Notes: generated by a model from the sequence alone, not told the origin. Counted from the first letter of the stretch, positions 8,152 to 16,376 are shown. The stretch: DNA of 64,000 nt from Pseudomonadota bacterium (GCA_022560735.1 JADFSO010000001.1:1-64000); one strand, 5' to 3'. Program-made: numbers and translations.

Positions 8152-10083
8152 TCAGGGCGACTGAATCTCGGCCCAGCCATTGATCAGACTGTCACGGCGT
8201 CTTAGCAAGGCGCGAATCTGATCGCGATTGATATACGCGCCCAGCTCGGCGCTCAACTGGCCGGAATCCAGCGCGGCAAGCCGGTCAGCCATTTCCCGGG
8301 TCATCTTCAACTCGCGTTCGCGCACGTACGGCGGTTTGTTGCGATAGGTCCGAAAGCTGCGCGACTGGTCAATCAGTTTGAGCATCCAGTCGTTTTGCGT
8401 GTAAGTGACATTCTGTTGCGTGCGATCGTCGTTATAGATCAGCGTGTCCCAGACATACATCAGGTCGTGTTGCGGTTGCTGCGGACACCAGCCCTCGAAG
8501 CTGATCTTCTCCCGGTTTTTTTTGAGCAGGCTGATCAAGCCATCCATCCAGAAAATCAGCGCACCATCCCGGCCTTCGATGTTGCGCTCGACGGCGACCG
8601 GGACCATATCGAGACCCAGCATGCGATCCAGGCGGTAGGCGGCGATTTCATACTGCCAGCGGTCCGAGACGTTCAGCATGCGGTTCTTGTTCGGTCCGCG
8701 GCCGCGGCGGATATCGGTAGACTCGGTTTTGAATATCGCGCGCAGTTGAATGCCGTCTTTTTCCAGCGTCAGCCGGGTCGGCTGGGTGACCCCGACGGGG
8801 ATCGCCTCGCTGCCGATCACGCTCGCAGTACGCAGGAATTCCGCCAGTTCATCGTCCGACATGTTGTTGGGCCGGGCGCCCACTTTGCGCGTCCCCACAA
8901 CTGGCGGTTCCAGACCCTCCTGATCGAGGTAGCTGACCTGCAGGCCATGTTCATCGATAATCAATACGGCGGCGCGGCCATGGTAGATCGAATTCAGCAT
9001 GCCCGTGTCCAGCAGGATGATTCTGCCGTCATCGCGGTTTTCGACCTTCCGGCTTGCGGTGGTCGTGTGCCCGAGTACGGCGCGTTGCACATGCTGGGTT
9101 TGCAAGGCCCGCCTGGTAATGCTGCTTTCGCTGAGGGGATAGCACAACGCGCTGCCGCGATACCAGAGCGGGCCATCGGCGCTGAATGCCAGACCTGCAT
9201 TGGCAGCCAGCAGATTGCTCGCGGCCAGGCGGGTTTCCTCGGCAATATTTTCGTCGGCTGCCAGGGCCGTTGCGATGGCGACCACAGCCTGCGCGTCCTG
9301 TTTTGACGAAACATGGCCGGTCTTGTTCAGTGCATGCCATGCTTCCGCATAGAGCCGAATCTCCGCCATCATGGTCGCGTTCAGTTCCGCCAGCGGCATT
9401 TCGCCGAGCGCCGGGGACAGCCCGCCATGAACGAAGAGCGTGTCATTGACAATCAGCACGACGGATTGCCCGAGCAGCCAGCTCCCGTACCTGCCATGCG
9501 GCGAAAAAGCCTCGAGCCGGGCGAAATATCCGGTCGGATATTGTTTATCGAATTCCGTCTTCGCCTGGTCGTCCGACAGCGATGCCTGGCCTGGCTGGCG
9601 CCGGAAACTGGCATACCCGGCCTGGCGTTGTTGCAGGGTTTCGTCATCGGCGAACCCGGCAATTTCCTGCGCGGACACGTATCGCCAGTCCCCGGTCAGG
9701 TTCATTACTTCGTGGTTGCCCAGCGCAAACAAGACCTTGCCGCCGGCCTCGCCGGCCTCCGCCTGCAATGAGATCAGCAAGTCCAGCGCCTCGCGTGATT
9801 GTGGGCCGCGATCCAGAATATCGCCAAGACTGACCAGGTAACTGTCTCCACCGGTCCAGTTATTCTGCTCATCGATGATGCCGGTTTGCCGCAGGATGCG
9901 GGTCAGATCCGCATAGGCGCCGTGTACATCGGCAAACGCGACAACGCGGGATACACCGGAATATCTCGCTTCTGTATTATCCTCGGCGCTGGCGTGGCCA
10001 ACGGCCAGCACCACGATGGCGAGATGCAGCAATGAATTGAGCAATAATCTGCGTAGCACTGGATTCAATCGTCGGCAAGCCAT
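8152..10083 (-). CDS. Exported PPP-family phosphatase fused to a FAM20-like kinase-type domain
   Basis: A 643-residue protein with a signal anchor (residues ~11-33). Residues 45-390 carry the PPP metallophosphatase motifs in order: ADVHG (51-55), GDILDRG (87-93), GNHE (122-125), FVHGGLSP (218-224) and LGHT (337-340), most like bacterial Shelph-type phosphatases. After a linker, residues ~425-640 contain a second domain. It has LRAIFKTES (possible nucleotide-binding Lys 452), YEIAAYRLDRMLGLDMVP (helix Glu 479), LIYNDDRTQQN (548-558, like the FAM20 N-x-D-R loop) and LKLIDQSRSF (568-577, like FAM20 HLDNGRGF). I infer a secreted enzyme pairing a phosphatase with a kinase-like or pseudokinase module. 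Start ATG 10083 lacks a clear ribosome site. The gene is divergent from the next one. Confidence 0.8.
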   Translation of the reverse strand: MACRRLNPVLRRLLLNSLLHLAIVVLAVGHASAEDNTEARYSGVSRVVAFADVHGAYADLTRILRQTGIIDEQNNWTGGDSYLVSLGDILDRGPQSREALDLLISLQAEAGEAGGKVLFALGNHEVMNLTGDWRYVSAQEIAGFADDETLQQRQAGYASFRRQPGQASLSDDQAKTEFDKQYPTGYFARLEAFSPHGRYGSWLLGQSVVLIVNDTLFVHGGLSPALGEMPLAELNATMMAEIRLYAEAWHALNKTGHVSSKQDAQAVVAIATALAADENIAEETRLAASNLLAANAGLAFSADGPLWYRGSALCYPLSESSITRRALQTQHVQRAVLGHTTTASRKVENRDDGRIILLDTGMLNSIYHGRAAVLIIDEHGLQVSYLDQEGLEPPVVGTRKVGARPNNMSDDELAEFLRTASVIGSEAIPVGVTQPTRLTLEKDGIQLRAIFKTESTDIRRGRGPNKNRMLNVSDRWQYEIAAYRLDRMLGLDMVPVAVERNIEGRDGALIFWMDGLISLLKKNREKISFEGWCPQQPQHDLMYVWDTLIYNDDRTQQNVTYTQNDWMLKLIDQSRSFRTYRNKPPYVRERELKMTREMADRLAALDSGQLSAELGAYINRDQIRALLRRRDSLINGWAEIQSP

Positions 10084-10194
10084 TATTGATGACGTCACTG
10101 CTAAGGCTAGGCGAAGCGAAGGGTTTTTGCCATAGTCTGGACGGCTCCGGACAGATCTGGAGCGCAGCAGACCTGATATGAGTATGGAATCACC

Positions 10195-10941
10195 ATGAAC
10201 CGAGTAATCGTTTTGTTGCTGATGGGTCTCGCGGCCGGCGTGTCGCTGGCGGAGTCCGTCAATGTCAATGTTCGAATCCTGGCTAATGACGCCAAGTTCG
10301 TCGGCACCAGCATGGGCGGCGCCCGGGTTGTCATCACCGATATCGAAAGCGGCGCCGTGCTGGCGAGCGGTGTGACCGAAGGTGCGACCGGGGATACCCG
10401 GTTGATCATGCGCGAGCCACGGCACAGGGGCGCATCGATAGTCACCGACGGCGCGGCTGTTTTTAGCGCCAGTATCGATATCAGCCGGCCGACGAGGGTC
10501 CGGGTCGAGGCCAGCGGCCCGCTGGGATTCCCGGATTCAATGGCGCAGGTCAGCGCAACTCACTGGCTGATCCCCGGCCATGACATCGTCGATGGCTGGA
10601 CCATGACGCTGCCAGGTTTTGTCCTCGAATTGATCGATGTCCCGCAACGGTTCGCCAACGGTGACCCTATTCCGGTCCATGTGAAACTGGTCATGATGTG
10701 CGGTTGCCCGACCAAACCTGGTGGGCTATGGGATTCCGATCAGTACACGATCAGGGGCCAGTTGTGGAGCGGAGATACGCTGGTTTCTGGGGTCGATCTG
10801 AAATACACGGGGAAAACCAGCCATTATCGCGCTGTAATAACGGCGCAAGGGTCTGGCGCGCTGGAACTGCTGGTCTATGCTGTTGACACCAGTACCGGGA
10901 ACACGGCCGTCGTGAAGGCGCCGTTGCTGCTCGATGAATAA
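10195..10941 (+). CDS. Exported protein of unknown function
   Basis: A 248-residue protein with a clear signal peptide (VIVLLLMGLAAGVSLA). The mature part is beta-rich with alternating polar and hydrophobic strands (NVNVRILANDAKFVG, ARVVITDIESGAVLASGVTEG, GFVLELIDVPQRFANGDPIPVHVKLVMMCGCPTKPGGLWDSDQYTIRGQLW), suggesting two immunoglobulin-like or CalX-like sandwiches. A CGC pair with a following PTKPGG loop may bind a metal or form a disulphide. I do not recognise a family. The next gene starts inside its last codons, so the two are translated together. Confidence 0.72.
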   Translation: MNRVIVLLLMGLAAGVSLAESVNVNVRILANDAKFVGTSMGGARVVITDIESGAVLASGVTEGATGDTRLIMREPRHRGASIVTDGAAVFSASIDISRPTRVRVEASGPLGFPDSMAQVSATHWLIPGHDIVDGWTMTLPGFVLELIDVPQRFANGDPIPVHVKLVMMCGCPTKPGGLWDSDQYTIRGQLWSGDTLVSGVDLKYTGKTSHYRAVITAQGSGALELLVYAVDTSTGNTAVVKAPLLLDE

Positions 10942-11296
10942 GCCGGCGGGGTTTTTTGTGTGCCGGGTGGTCGTCATGTCGGTGGCCTTATTGGTGGCTG
11001 GCTGTGAATCCATAGGGCGCACCGACTTCGAGCGCCACAGCATGAGTAGTCTCAAAATCCTGCCGGGTCGTGACCGTGGGCTGCTGCTGTTCGAAGCCAA
11101 CACCAGCGCCCAATTCCCGGACAGCCCCAGCGGGGATATCCAGCGCATGAAGTGGGCGGCCGGCTGGATGGAAATCCGGGGATTCTGCCCGGATGGTTTT
11201 GCGGTGGTATCGCGTCGACGCTATACGCCGGCCGATGACAACCCGTATGCGTACCACTTGCGTTATGTACTGCGCTGCCTGCCGCCAGCCGAATAG
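10934..11296 (+). CDS. Small lipoprotein of unknown function
   Basis: A 120-residue protein with a lipoprotein signal (VVVMSVALLVAGC; lipid-modified Cys ~24). The mature domain carries two further cysteines late in the chain (FCPDGF and LRCLPPAE) that could form a periplasmic disulphide. Its ATG overlaps the preceding stop by 8 bases, and a purine-rich stretch in the upstream gene can serve as ribosome site. Function unknown; it probably partners the exported protein upstream. Confidence 0.68.
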   Translation: MNKPAGFFVCRVVVMSVALLVAGCESIGRTDFERHSMSSLKILPGRDRGLLLFEANTSAQFPDSPSGDIQRMKWAAGWMEIRGFCPDGFAVVSRRRYTPADDNPYAYHLRYVLRCLPPAE

Positions 11297-11338
11297 CGAC
11301 GGGATGCCTGGTGTAAACAACGTTGCTGGAATTCGCAG

Positions 11339-12163
11339 CTAGTCCAGGTATTTGTCGAGCAGGGCAGCATAGCTGCCATCGCTTTTTTGCTCTCGCAACG
11401 CGACATTGATTGCGTCCACCAGCGATTGTTCGACCGATGCTTTTGCGAACATCAGCCGTACGTCCCTGGTCTTGATAGCGATTGAATGGGCTTCCACTTC
11501 TTCGGCCAGGCCTTTCTTGCGAATGACCGCGGCGGCGACAAATGGGTCCTCCAGGAAGCCGTCCGCCTCAAAATTGATCAGGTTTGAGAAATTCAGCTCC
11601 GAGATCGGCACGCTGATGAACTGATCCTCGTATTCAGCGTTGTCCTGCAGGGCGGCAACTTCCTCGCCATAAAGGTATTCGGATACCACGCCAACCCTGA
11701 AACCGCGCTCGAGCAGATCACCGAGCTTGTCGGCCTTGAATCGTCCTTTCTCTCCGGCGCGGACATAGAGCACGAAGGTCTCATCCCGGTAAGGGTCCGA
11801 GAACATGGCGAATTTGGCCCTGGCCTCGGTCTTGGTTGCGCCCGGCAGCATGTGGACATCGCCTTTTTTCAGCATTTTGAGCAGGCTGGCCCAGTCACTG
11901 GCCAGGAACCGGGTCTTGCAGCCGATCCTGGCGCTAAGCTCTTTGATCAACTCAACATCCAGTCCGCGCAGCTCGCCACCCAGATCCTGATACTGGTATG
12001 GCTCCCATGGGTCCCAGCCTACCACCAGCGTGCAATCTTCCGCCCGCTCCGGCTTGGTATCCGCTGCGGGTACAACCTTGCCCTGACCCGGGTCAACACC
12101 GTCGCATGCGCTCAGTGCGAGCAGGAAAACAATGATTGATGAACAGCCGGCGATACGTTGCAT
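11339..12163 (-). CDS. Periplasmic amino-acid-type solute-binding lipoprotein
   Basis: A 274-residue member of the bacterial extracellular solute-binding protein family 3. The signal ends in a lipobox (LLALSAC, Cys ~20). The fold markers are LVVGWDPWEPYQYQDLGGELRGLDVELIKELSARIGCKTRF, MLKKGDVHMLPGATKTEARAKFAMFSDPYRDE and VGVVSEYLYGEEV. These proteins capture amino acids or related ligands for an ABC importer, or feed a signalling protein. No permease or ATPase is adjacent, so it is an orphan: either it serves a distant transporter or it acts as a sensor. A GGAGGGAG ribosome site precedes the ATG. It is divergent from hemN, sharing a 174-bp control region. Confidence 0.88.
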   Translation of the reverse strand: MQRIAGCSSIIVFLLALSACDGVDPGQGKVVPAADTKPERAEDCTLVVGWDPWEPYQYQDLGGELRGLDVELIKELSARIGCKTRFLASDWASLLKMLKKGDVHMLPGATKTEARAKFAMFSDPYRDETFVLYVRAGEKGRFKADKLGDLLERGFRVGVVSEYLYGEEVAALQDNAEYEDQFISVPISELNFSNLINFEADGFLEDPFVAAAVIRKKGLAEEVEAHSIAIKTRDVRLMFAKASVEQSLVDAINVALREQKSDGSYAALLDKYLD

Positions 12164-12289
12164 CGCTCCCTCCAGGATTGCCGGGGCGCCGGCAGCAGCA
12201 TCCCTTTTGCCCTTTTTCCTGCGCTGCGATCGTCGCTACTGCTGATACAAAGTATAGGACAAAAGCCAATGGTTTTATGTGCCTGGCCA

Positions 12290-12303
12290 TTGATCTGCAT
12301 CAA
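12290..12303. promoter_or_regulatory. FNR/DNR-type box upstream of hemN
   Basis: TTGAT-CTGC-ATCAA matches the FNR/ANR/DNR consensus at all ten fixed bases. Its centre (12296.5) is 41.5 bases before the A of the hemN ATG, the class II activator position if transcription starts at the start codon. The DNR-like regulator encoded just behind hemN has the matching recognition residues. Confidence 0.85.
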
Positions 12304-12325
12304 CATGGCCAGGCTTGGCCGGCAG

Positions 12326-12331
12326 TAGGAT
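12326..12331 (+). promoter_or_regulatory. Candidate -10 element of the hemN promoter
   Basis: TAGGAT lies where the -10 hexamer of an FNR class II promoter is expected from the box at 12290-12303. The transcript would begin at or next to the hemN ATG, giving little or no leader. The same AGGA could instead act as a ribosome site for a longer transcript. Confidence 0.45.
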
Positions 12332-12337
12332 TCTGTC

Positions 12338-13726
12338 ATGAACGATGCAGTATTTGACGCGGATCTGATCAGCCGCTATGGCGGTCAGGGGCCTCGCTAT
12401 ACCTCTTACCCGACCGCGGTGCAATTCGGTTCGGAGTTTAACCCGGCCGATTACGAACGCGAGGTGCTGCTAAGCAACCAGGACCCTATTCCCGGGCCAC
12501 TGTCGATTTACGTCCACATTCCGTTTTGTCACTCGCTTTGCTATTACTGCGGGTGCAGCAAACTGGTTACCCGGCACCCGGAGCGGGCGGAGTCTTACCT
12601 GCAGAAACTTCTTGAGGAAGTTCGGTTGCAGGGAAAGCTTTTCGACCAGGACCGCAAAGTCGGGCAGTTACACATGGGTGGCGGTACCCCTACCTATTTC
12701 GACAACCAGCAACTCGAGCGGTTGATGACAGGTTTATCCGAATCGTTCCAGCTGGTTGGCGATGGCAGCCAGGAATACTCGATCGAACTCGACCCGCGCA
12801 CGGTGGACGCGGAGCGGCTGCATCGTATCGCGGACAGCGGGTTCAACCGGATCAGCCTCGGCGTACAGGATTTTGATGAACAGGTGCAAAAGGCCATCAA
12901 CCGTGTGCAGCCGGTGGAGCTGACCCTTGCCCTGATCAGGGAGGCGCCGGCCACGGGGATCGAGTCGGTCTCGGTCGATTTGATATACGGACTGCCGCTG
13001 CAAACCCCGGACAGTTTTTCGCGTACCCTCGATATAATGATCGAAGCGCGGCCGGATCGGCTGGCGATATACAGTTATGCGCACATGCCCCGGCTTTTCA
13101 GGGCGCAGCGTTTGATTCGCAGCGAAGACCTGCCGGATCCGGCGATGCGGCTGGAAATACTGCAACTGATCGTCAGCCGGCTCACGGCCGCGGGGTATGT
13201 TTACATCGGCATGGATCATTTTGCGTTGCCCGGCGACGAATTGTGCCTGGCCATGAAAAGCGGTTGTCTGCAAAGAAATTTCCAGGGTTATTCAACGCGC
13301 GCGGGCTGGGATTTGATCGGCATGGGTTCCAGCGCCATCAGCAAGGTTGGCTCGTGTTTCAGTCAGCACGTCAAAAGCGTGCAGCAATACAACCAGTCCC
13401 TGGATGCCGGCAGGCTGCCGGTGGAAAGAGGGCTGATGCTGAGCGCCGAGGATCACCTGCGCGCCGAGCTCATCCAGCGGATCATGTGTGGCGGCAGGCT
13501 GGATTACCGCCAGCTGGATGAAGAATATTCCATCGATTTTCGGCGGAAGTTTGCCACGGAAATCGCTGCGTTGGAAAAGCTGGACAAGGACGGGCTGGTC
13601 GAATTGCATGCCGATTACCTGCAGGTGACGGGGAAGGGCCGCTTTTTGCTGCGCTCCATCGCTATGGTTTTCGATGCGTATCTGCAGCACGGAGACAACC
13701 GCAAGCGGTTTTCAAAGATTGTGTAG
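12338..13726 (+). CDS. hemN: Oxygen-independent coproporphyrinogen III oxidase
   Basis: A 462-residue radical-SAM enzyme that decarboxylates coproporphyrinogen III to protoporphyrinogen IX without oxygen, for haem synthesis in anoxic cells. The 4Fe-4S motif is HIPFCHSLCYYCGCSK (C-x3-C-x2-C-x-C, ~62-75), with the extra Cys typical of true HemN. The glycine-rich SAM region HMGGGTPTYF follows. The RYTSYPTAVQF N-terminus and C-terminal winged-helix-like region match full-length HemN rather than the shorter HemW. The gene has a perfect FNR/DNR box at -41.5 and is 35 bases from the downstream regulator gene, so both are likely one transcript. Confidence 0.96.
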   Translation: MNDAVFDADLISRYGGQGPRYTSYPTAVQFGSEFNPADYEREVLLSNQDPIPGPLSIYVHIPFCHSLCYYCGCSKLVTRHPERAESYLQKLLEEVRLQGKLFDQDRKVGQLHMGGGTPTYFDNQQLERLMTGLSESFQLVGDGSQEYSIELDPRTVDAERLHRIADSGFNRISLGVQDFDEQVQKAINRVQPVELTLALIREAPATGIESVSVDLIYGLPLQTPDSFSRTLDIMIEARPDRLAIYSYAHMPRLFRAQRLIRSEDLPDPAMRLEILQLIVSRLTAAGYVYIGMDHFALPGDELCLAMKSGCLQRNFQGYSTRAGWDLIGMGSSAISKVGSCFSQHVKSVQQYNQSLDAGRLPVERGLMLSAEDHLRAELIQRIMCGGRLDYRQLDEEYSIDFRRKFATEIAALEKLDKDGLVELHADYLQVTGKGRFLLRSIAMVFDAYLQHGDNRKRFSKIV

Positions 13727-13761
13727 CAAGCAGACGATCCCTGCTCAATGAACGCACCGAT

Positions 13762-14445
13762 ATGAACGCAACAGCCAGGAAAACCAGTGAAACAGACTTG
13801 CTTGCTGAGCATTACCTGTTTTCCAGTTTCACCGTACAGCAGCAGCAAAAAATTGGCGCGAGTTCCCGTTTGCTGAGTATCAAGTCGGGCGAAACGCTTT
13901 TCCACCAGGGGGATAAGGCGAAGTTTTTTTACCTGGTCATTTCCGGGCAAATCAAGTTATGCCTCAATTCGCGTGACGGCAACCAGAAAATCGTCGAAGT
14001 GGTCTACCCGGGGCAGACCTTTGCCGAAGCGGTCGCCTTCATGACAGGCCACCGTTACCCGGTAAGCGCCCAGGCGATAGAAGATGCCAGCCTGGTCGTG
14101 ATCCCCTCGTTGCTGTACCTGGAGCAACTGGCCGATAGCAACGCATCATGCTTCCGCCTGCTGGGCAATATCAGCCGCCGCCTGCACGCCCGTCTGCGCG
14201 AGATCGAAATGCTCACGCTGGAGAACGCCACCCACCGCCTGGTGAGATTCCTGGCGCACAAAACAATCACCGAAGACAACCGGATTCATCTCAACCTGTC
14301 ACGGCAGGACATCGCCGCCAGGCTGTCGATCAAACCCGAAACCCTGTCGCGGATTATTCGCGGGCTGATCGACGAAGGTATCATCAGCGTCGATGGCAAG
14401 GAAATCACGATTCTGAACCGCAAGGCTATGGCCGAATATGAGTAA
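13762..14445 (+). CDS. Crp/Fnr-family regulator, DNR-like
   Basis: A 227-residue cytosolic transcription factor. Residues ~20-135 form a cyclic-nucleotide-binding-type beta-roll (LFHQGDKAKFFYLVISGQIKL, VVYPGQTFAEAVAF) and ~150-225 a winged helix. The recognition helix KPETLSRIIRGL has the E-x-x-S-R pattern that in FNR reads TTGAT half-sites. The N-terminus has no cysteine cluster, so it is unlikely to be an iron-sulphur FNR. It fits the DNR/NnrR group, which responds to nitric oxide, through haem in studied members (family knowledge). Co-transcription with box-controlled hemN would give positive autoregulation. It likely also serves the boxes at 14867 and 16986. Confidence 0.88.
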   Translation: MNATARKTSETDLLAEHYLFSSFTVQQQQKIGASSRLLSIKSGETLFHQGDKAKFFYLVISGQIKLCLNSRDGNQKIVEVVYPGQTFAEAVAFMTGHRYPVSAQAIEDASLVVIPSLLYLEQLADSNASCFRLLGNISRRLHARLREIEMLTLENATHRLVRFLAHKTITEDNRIHLNLSRQDIAARLSIKPETLSRIIRGLIDEGIISVDGKEITILNRKAMAEYE

Positions 14446-14451
14446 TCCCGG

Positions 14452-14832
14452 GTGACGACCTTCGTCTTACTGAAAAATGTCCACGTAGTCTGTGTCGGTG
14501 CCAGCCTGGCCGGTTTTCTGTTGCGTGGCTACTGGGCGTTGCGGCTTGATCCGCGCCTGCATCACCGAATGACCCGGTTGCTGCCGCATATCGTTGATAC
14601 CTGCCTGTTGCTAAGTGCGCTGGGGATGCTGTTTATCCTCAAGCTGAATCCCTTCGAAATCCACTGGCTAGGCGCAAAAATTACCGCGCTGGCTGCATAT
14701 GTTTTTCTCGGTACGCTAACCTTGAAATATGCGAAGGGGCGACCTACGCAAGCGACCGCGTTTGTATTGGCCATAGCCTGCTACGGGTACATGCTGGCGG
14801 TTGCAATCAGCAAATCGCCATTGCCCGGTTGA
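14452..14832 (+). CDS. SirB2-family inner-membrane protein
   Basis: A 126-residue integral membrane protein with four hydrophobic helices (VLLKNVHVVCVGASLAGFL, LPHIVDTCLLLSALGMLFIL, ITALAAYVFLGTLTL, TAFVLAIACYGYMLAVAI). The pattern, including the early K-x-x-H and the PHIVDT motif, matches SirB2/invasion-expression-up-regulator family proteins. Their biochemical role is unknown. Start is GTG, six bases after the regulator's stop and close to a GGG stretch, so it is probably the third gene of the hemN transcript. Confidence 0.82.
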   Translation: MTTFVLLKNVHVVCVGASLAGFLLRGYWALRLDPRLHHRMTRLLPHIVDTCLLLSALGMLFILKLNPFEIHWLGAKITALAAYVFLGTLTLKYAKGRPTQATAFVLAIACYGYMLAVAISKSPLPG

Positions 14833-14866
14833 CTGCCCGTTTAGCCCGCCCACGGGCCGGGTTTTG

Positions 14867-14880
14867 TTGATATAGATCAA
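14867..14880. promoter_or_regulatory. FNR/DNR-type box upstream of a candidate small RNA
   Basis: TTGAT-ATAG-ATCAA is a second perfect match to the FNR/DNR consensus. A TATGCT hexamer at 14902-14907 sits where the -10 of a class II promoter should be, placing the start of transcription at about 14914. The next gene on this strand begins only at 15096, beyond a strong terminator. Confidence 0.8.
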
Positions 14881-14913
14881 GGCGGATTTCGCCGCAGCCT
14901 CTATGCTTCAACA

Positions 14914-15014
14914 ACGGTAAACGCAACTTGCGCAACACGATGAAGGGCATTTGCCGACAGTTCTCTCCCAGTTGCCATTTTGGCAATAGCGGGGCTTCGG
15001 CCCCGCTTTTTTTT
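14914..15014 (+). ncRNA. Candidate FNR/DNR-activated small RNA
   Basis: A promoter with a perfect FNR/DNR box lies just upstream and a strong intrinsic terminator closes the unit about 100 bases later. No credible ORF lies between: one ATG at 14940 has no in-frame stop before the terminator. The RNA would have an unstructured 5' part with the pyrimidine-rich stretch TTCTCTCCCAG (14961-14971), a 6-bp hairpin TTGCCA-TTT-TGGCAA (14972-14986) and the terminator hairpin with eight T. This is the architecture of Hfq-type anaerobic small RNAs such as FnrS, but I recognise no sequence family. Alternatives: an attenuated leader of the porin gene at 15096, or simply the terminator of the hemN operon. 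Confidence 0.5.
14989..15014 (+). terminator. Strong intrinsic terminator
   Basis: GCGGGGC-TTCG-GCCCCGC, a 7-bp GC stem closed by a stable TTCG tetraloop, is followed immediately by eight T. It ends the candidate small RNA and possibly also hemN-operon read-through. Confidence 0.95.
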
Positions 15015-15095
15015 CTCAGATTTGCGGCCAAACGATTGGTGTGGGGAACTGTCCTCGCTATGCTGCTTCCCTGATATTTAGCAAGAGGTTTCGTT

Positions 15096-16319
15096 ATGAA
15101 ATTAAGGGCGTATGCCTTTGCTTTGCTTCCGCTGCTGTTTTTTCCCGCATTGGCGGCGGAAGAATTGTCCTTTAGCGAGGCAATTGCCGGAGGCGATGCT
15201 ACGCTCAGTTTCAGATATCGTTTTGAGTTCGTTGATCAGGATTCCATAGCGAAGGAAGCCAAAGCATCCACGCTGCGTTCACGCCTGAGCTATAAAACAG
15301 CGAGCTGGAGCGATTTCTCGGCAGTCCTCGAGATGGATAATATCGCCAGTATCGGCCCCGACGATTACAACAGCAGCCGCAACGGCAAGACCACCTACCC
15401 GGTGGTAGCCGATCCAACCGGCACCAGCGTCAATGAAGCCTATATTCAGTTTGCCGGGATGGAGAACACCGTACTGAAGTATGGCCGGCAAAGAATCAAC
15501 CTGGATGGTCAGCGCTTCGTCGGCGGCGTGGGCTGGCGGCAGAACGAACAGACCTTCAGCGGGCTGCGCGCGGTCAATAAAAGCGTCTCCGATCTCGAGT
15601 TGAACTACATATACATTAGCGATGTCAGCCGGATTTTCGGACCGGATGACGGTGCGCCCGGTACGCCAGTGCGGAGCTTCGACAGCAATTCGCACCTTGT
15701 GCACGCGGTTTACAGCGGTTTACCAGCTGGCAGGCTATCCGCATACGGCTATTTCCTCGATCTGGAATTGGCGCCCGCGTTATCCAGCCGTACTTTTGGC
15801 CTGCGTTTTGCCGGCGCCAGCGATCTGTCGGGCGAGACCAGGCTCAAGTACACGCTCGAGTTCGCCAGGCAAAGCGACTACAAGGACAACCCAGGCAATT
15901 ACTCTGAAAATTATTTTCTCGGCGAGTTGGGCGTCGAGGTCGGCCATTATTCGATCATGCTGGGATACGAGTCACTGGGTGGTCAGAACGGGGATCCCGG
16001 CATGAGTTTTCAGACTCCGCTGGCTACGCTGCATATATTCCAGGGTTGGGCCGACAAGTTCCTCAGTAATCCGGCCGGTGGCGTAACGGACAGCTACCTG
16101 AGTTTTGGCGCAAGGCTCGGTGACTACAAGGCGGCGCTGGTTTATCACCAGTTCGACCAGGAGGATGGGTCGCTGGATTATGGCGATGAGTGGGATTTCT
16201 CAATCAGCCGCAAGTTCGCCGGTGGTTATGGCACGTTGCTGAAATTTGCCAGCTATTCAGCCGATGCCCTGGCAACGGATACCACGAAAATCTGGCTGAT
16301 GTTTAGCGCCAGCTATTAA
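15096..16319 (+). CDS. Outer-membrane porin-like beta-barrel protein
   Basis: A 407-residue exported protein with signal peptide (AYAFALLPLLFFPALA). The mature chain alternates polar and hydrophobic residues in strands, with aromatic girdles, and contains LRSRLSYKTASWSDFSAVLEMDN, VNEAYIQF, LKYGRQRINLDGQRFVGGVGWRQNEQTFSGLRA and a C-terminal IWLMFSASY. This resembles the alginate-export/OprB-OprE group of porins. AAGAGG precedes the ATG. It follows the candidate small RNA and its terminator, and may be controlled by the same box through read-through. The solute is unknown; proximity to a DNR locus suggests a role under low oxygen, which is only inference. Confidence 0.82.
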   Translation: MKLRAYAFALLPLLFFPALAAEELSFSEAIAGGDATLSFRYRFEFVDQDSIAKEAKASTLRSRLSYKTASWSDFSAVLEMDNIASIGPDDYNSSRNGKTTYPVVADPTGTSVNEAYIQFAGMENTVLKYGRQRINLDGQRFVGGVGWRQNEQTFSGLRAVNKSVSDLELNYIYISDVSRIFGPDDGAPGTPVRSFDSNSHLVHAVYSGLPAGRLSAYGYFLDLELAPALSSRTFGLRFAGASDLSGETRLKYTLEFARQSDYKDNPGNYSENYFLGELGVEVGHYSIMLGYESLGGQNGDPGMSFQTPLATLHIFQGWADKFLSNPAGGVTDSYLSFGARLGDYKAALVYHQFDQEDGSLDYGDEWDFSISRKFAGGYGTLLKFASYSADALATDTTKIWLMFSASY

Positions 16320-16376
16320 ACGGCAGCCAATAAGAAAGTGATGACCGGCCTGAGCCACCAGTTTTTTGCCTGGCGT

